NCBI RefSeq assembly: GCF_963678635.1
Contig: NC_087067.1
Coordinates: 55,302,456-55,366,455, forward strand
Direction: 5' to 3'
From: Symsagittifera roscoffensis
Taxonomy: Eukaryota > Xenacoelomorpha > Acoela > Convolutidae
DNA length: 64,000 nucleotides
In this document: positions 63,964-64,000 of the stretch, piece after piece
Position numbering within the stretch: position 1 is the stretch's first letter
Layout: the number at the start of each line of letters is the position of its first letter
Notes under the pieces: model-generated
What the model was told of the DNA's origin: nothing
Databases searched by the model: none
What the model saw: only the letters and a program-made list of their open reading frames with translations
Position numbers and translations under genes: made by a program

Positions 63964-64000
63964 TATCTTCTCTGTTCAAAACTTTAATAGCTCCGCCACC

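Larger units (their letters stand above)
61081..64000 (-). mobile_element. Element C: partial related LTR retrotransposon
   Basis: 61081..61581 is the second part of C's 3' LTR (the other part is 37027..37404). From 61582 to the window edge is C's internal 3' region, collinear with B 39186..41620. It continues beyond the window. It was the target for element B. Confidence 0.85.

Noticed and set aside
1-64000. CRISPR arrays, bacterial operons, rRNA genes
   Set aside because: Introns, SIAH and LTR retrotransposons show a metazoan genome; the tandem arrays lack unique spacers between constant repeats.

Overview
The window is animal nuclear DNA. One spliced host gene is visible: a four-exon SIAH/seven-in-absentia E3 ubiquitin ligase on the minus strand (coding span 12740..17096). 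Its RING, SIAH zinc-finger and substrate-binding sequence is clearly metazoan. The AT-rich flanks, local tandem duplications and short introns suggest an invertebrate. I cannot name the phylum: the intron acceptors lack the strict TTTTCAG of many nematodes, but that is weak evidence.

Layout. 1..5172 holds two full copies and one partial copy of a 2.0 kb tandem repeat. 5173..12739 is AT-rich intergenic DNA with a 1.095 kb tandem duplication (7593..9779), a perfect 20-bp-arm hairpin, a 0.5 kb tract of degenerate TTAAGGTAA words and a 201 bp foldback element. SIAH follows (12740..17096). From 17135 to the end the window is almost entirely giant LTR retrotransposons of one Gypsy-like lineage. Element A (plus strand, 17135..36829, 19.7 kb) has near-identical 920 bp LTRs and an uninterrupted 3201-codon Gag-Pol. 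Element B (minus strand, 37405..61080, about 22.8 kb without a nested hAT element) is decayed in gag-pol but keeps an intact 1268-codon extra ORF. Element C (minus strand) is an older copy whose 3' LTR was split by B; its internal part runs off the right edge. A non-autonomous hAT element (37907..38784) sits in B's 3' LTR. The order of insertion is C, then B, then hAT. A is independent and looks recent.

What is unusual. Gag-Pol carries the standard set in order (coiled coil, Gag capsid-like domain, two CCHC knuckles, DTG protease, YVDD reverse transcriptase, RNase H, DD35E integrase, GPF/Y module). It then continues into a C-terminal domain that reads as a divergent macrodomain (ADP-ribose-binding fold, TARG1/OARD1-like), conserved in both A and B. 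Element B also has a separate ORF with one clear and one degenerate SGNH/GDSL-hydrolase-like domain. A third long coding region of unknown function is shared by A, B and C. The roughly 3 kb untranslated leaders hold repeat systems: in A, hairpin modules of 60-71 nt whose arms change while pairing is kept, plus a cluster of CCGGAGGGGTC words; in B, an unrelated 14-bp tandem array at the same place. Both complete elements show 3-bp target duplications. A sits 38 bp upstream of the SIAH start codon, in divergent orientation.

How the genes would work together: Gag-Pol supplies particle, protease, reverse transcriptase and integrase functions. The macrodomain, SGNH protein and third coding region are accessory functions whose roles cannot be read from sequence. 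All product names are from reading motifs; no database search was run.
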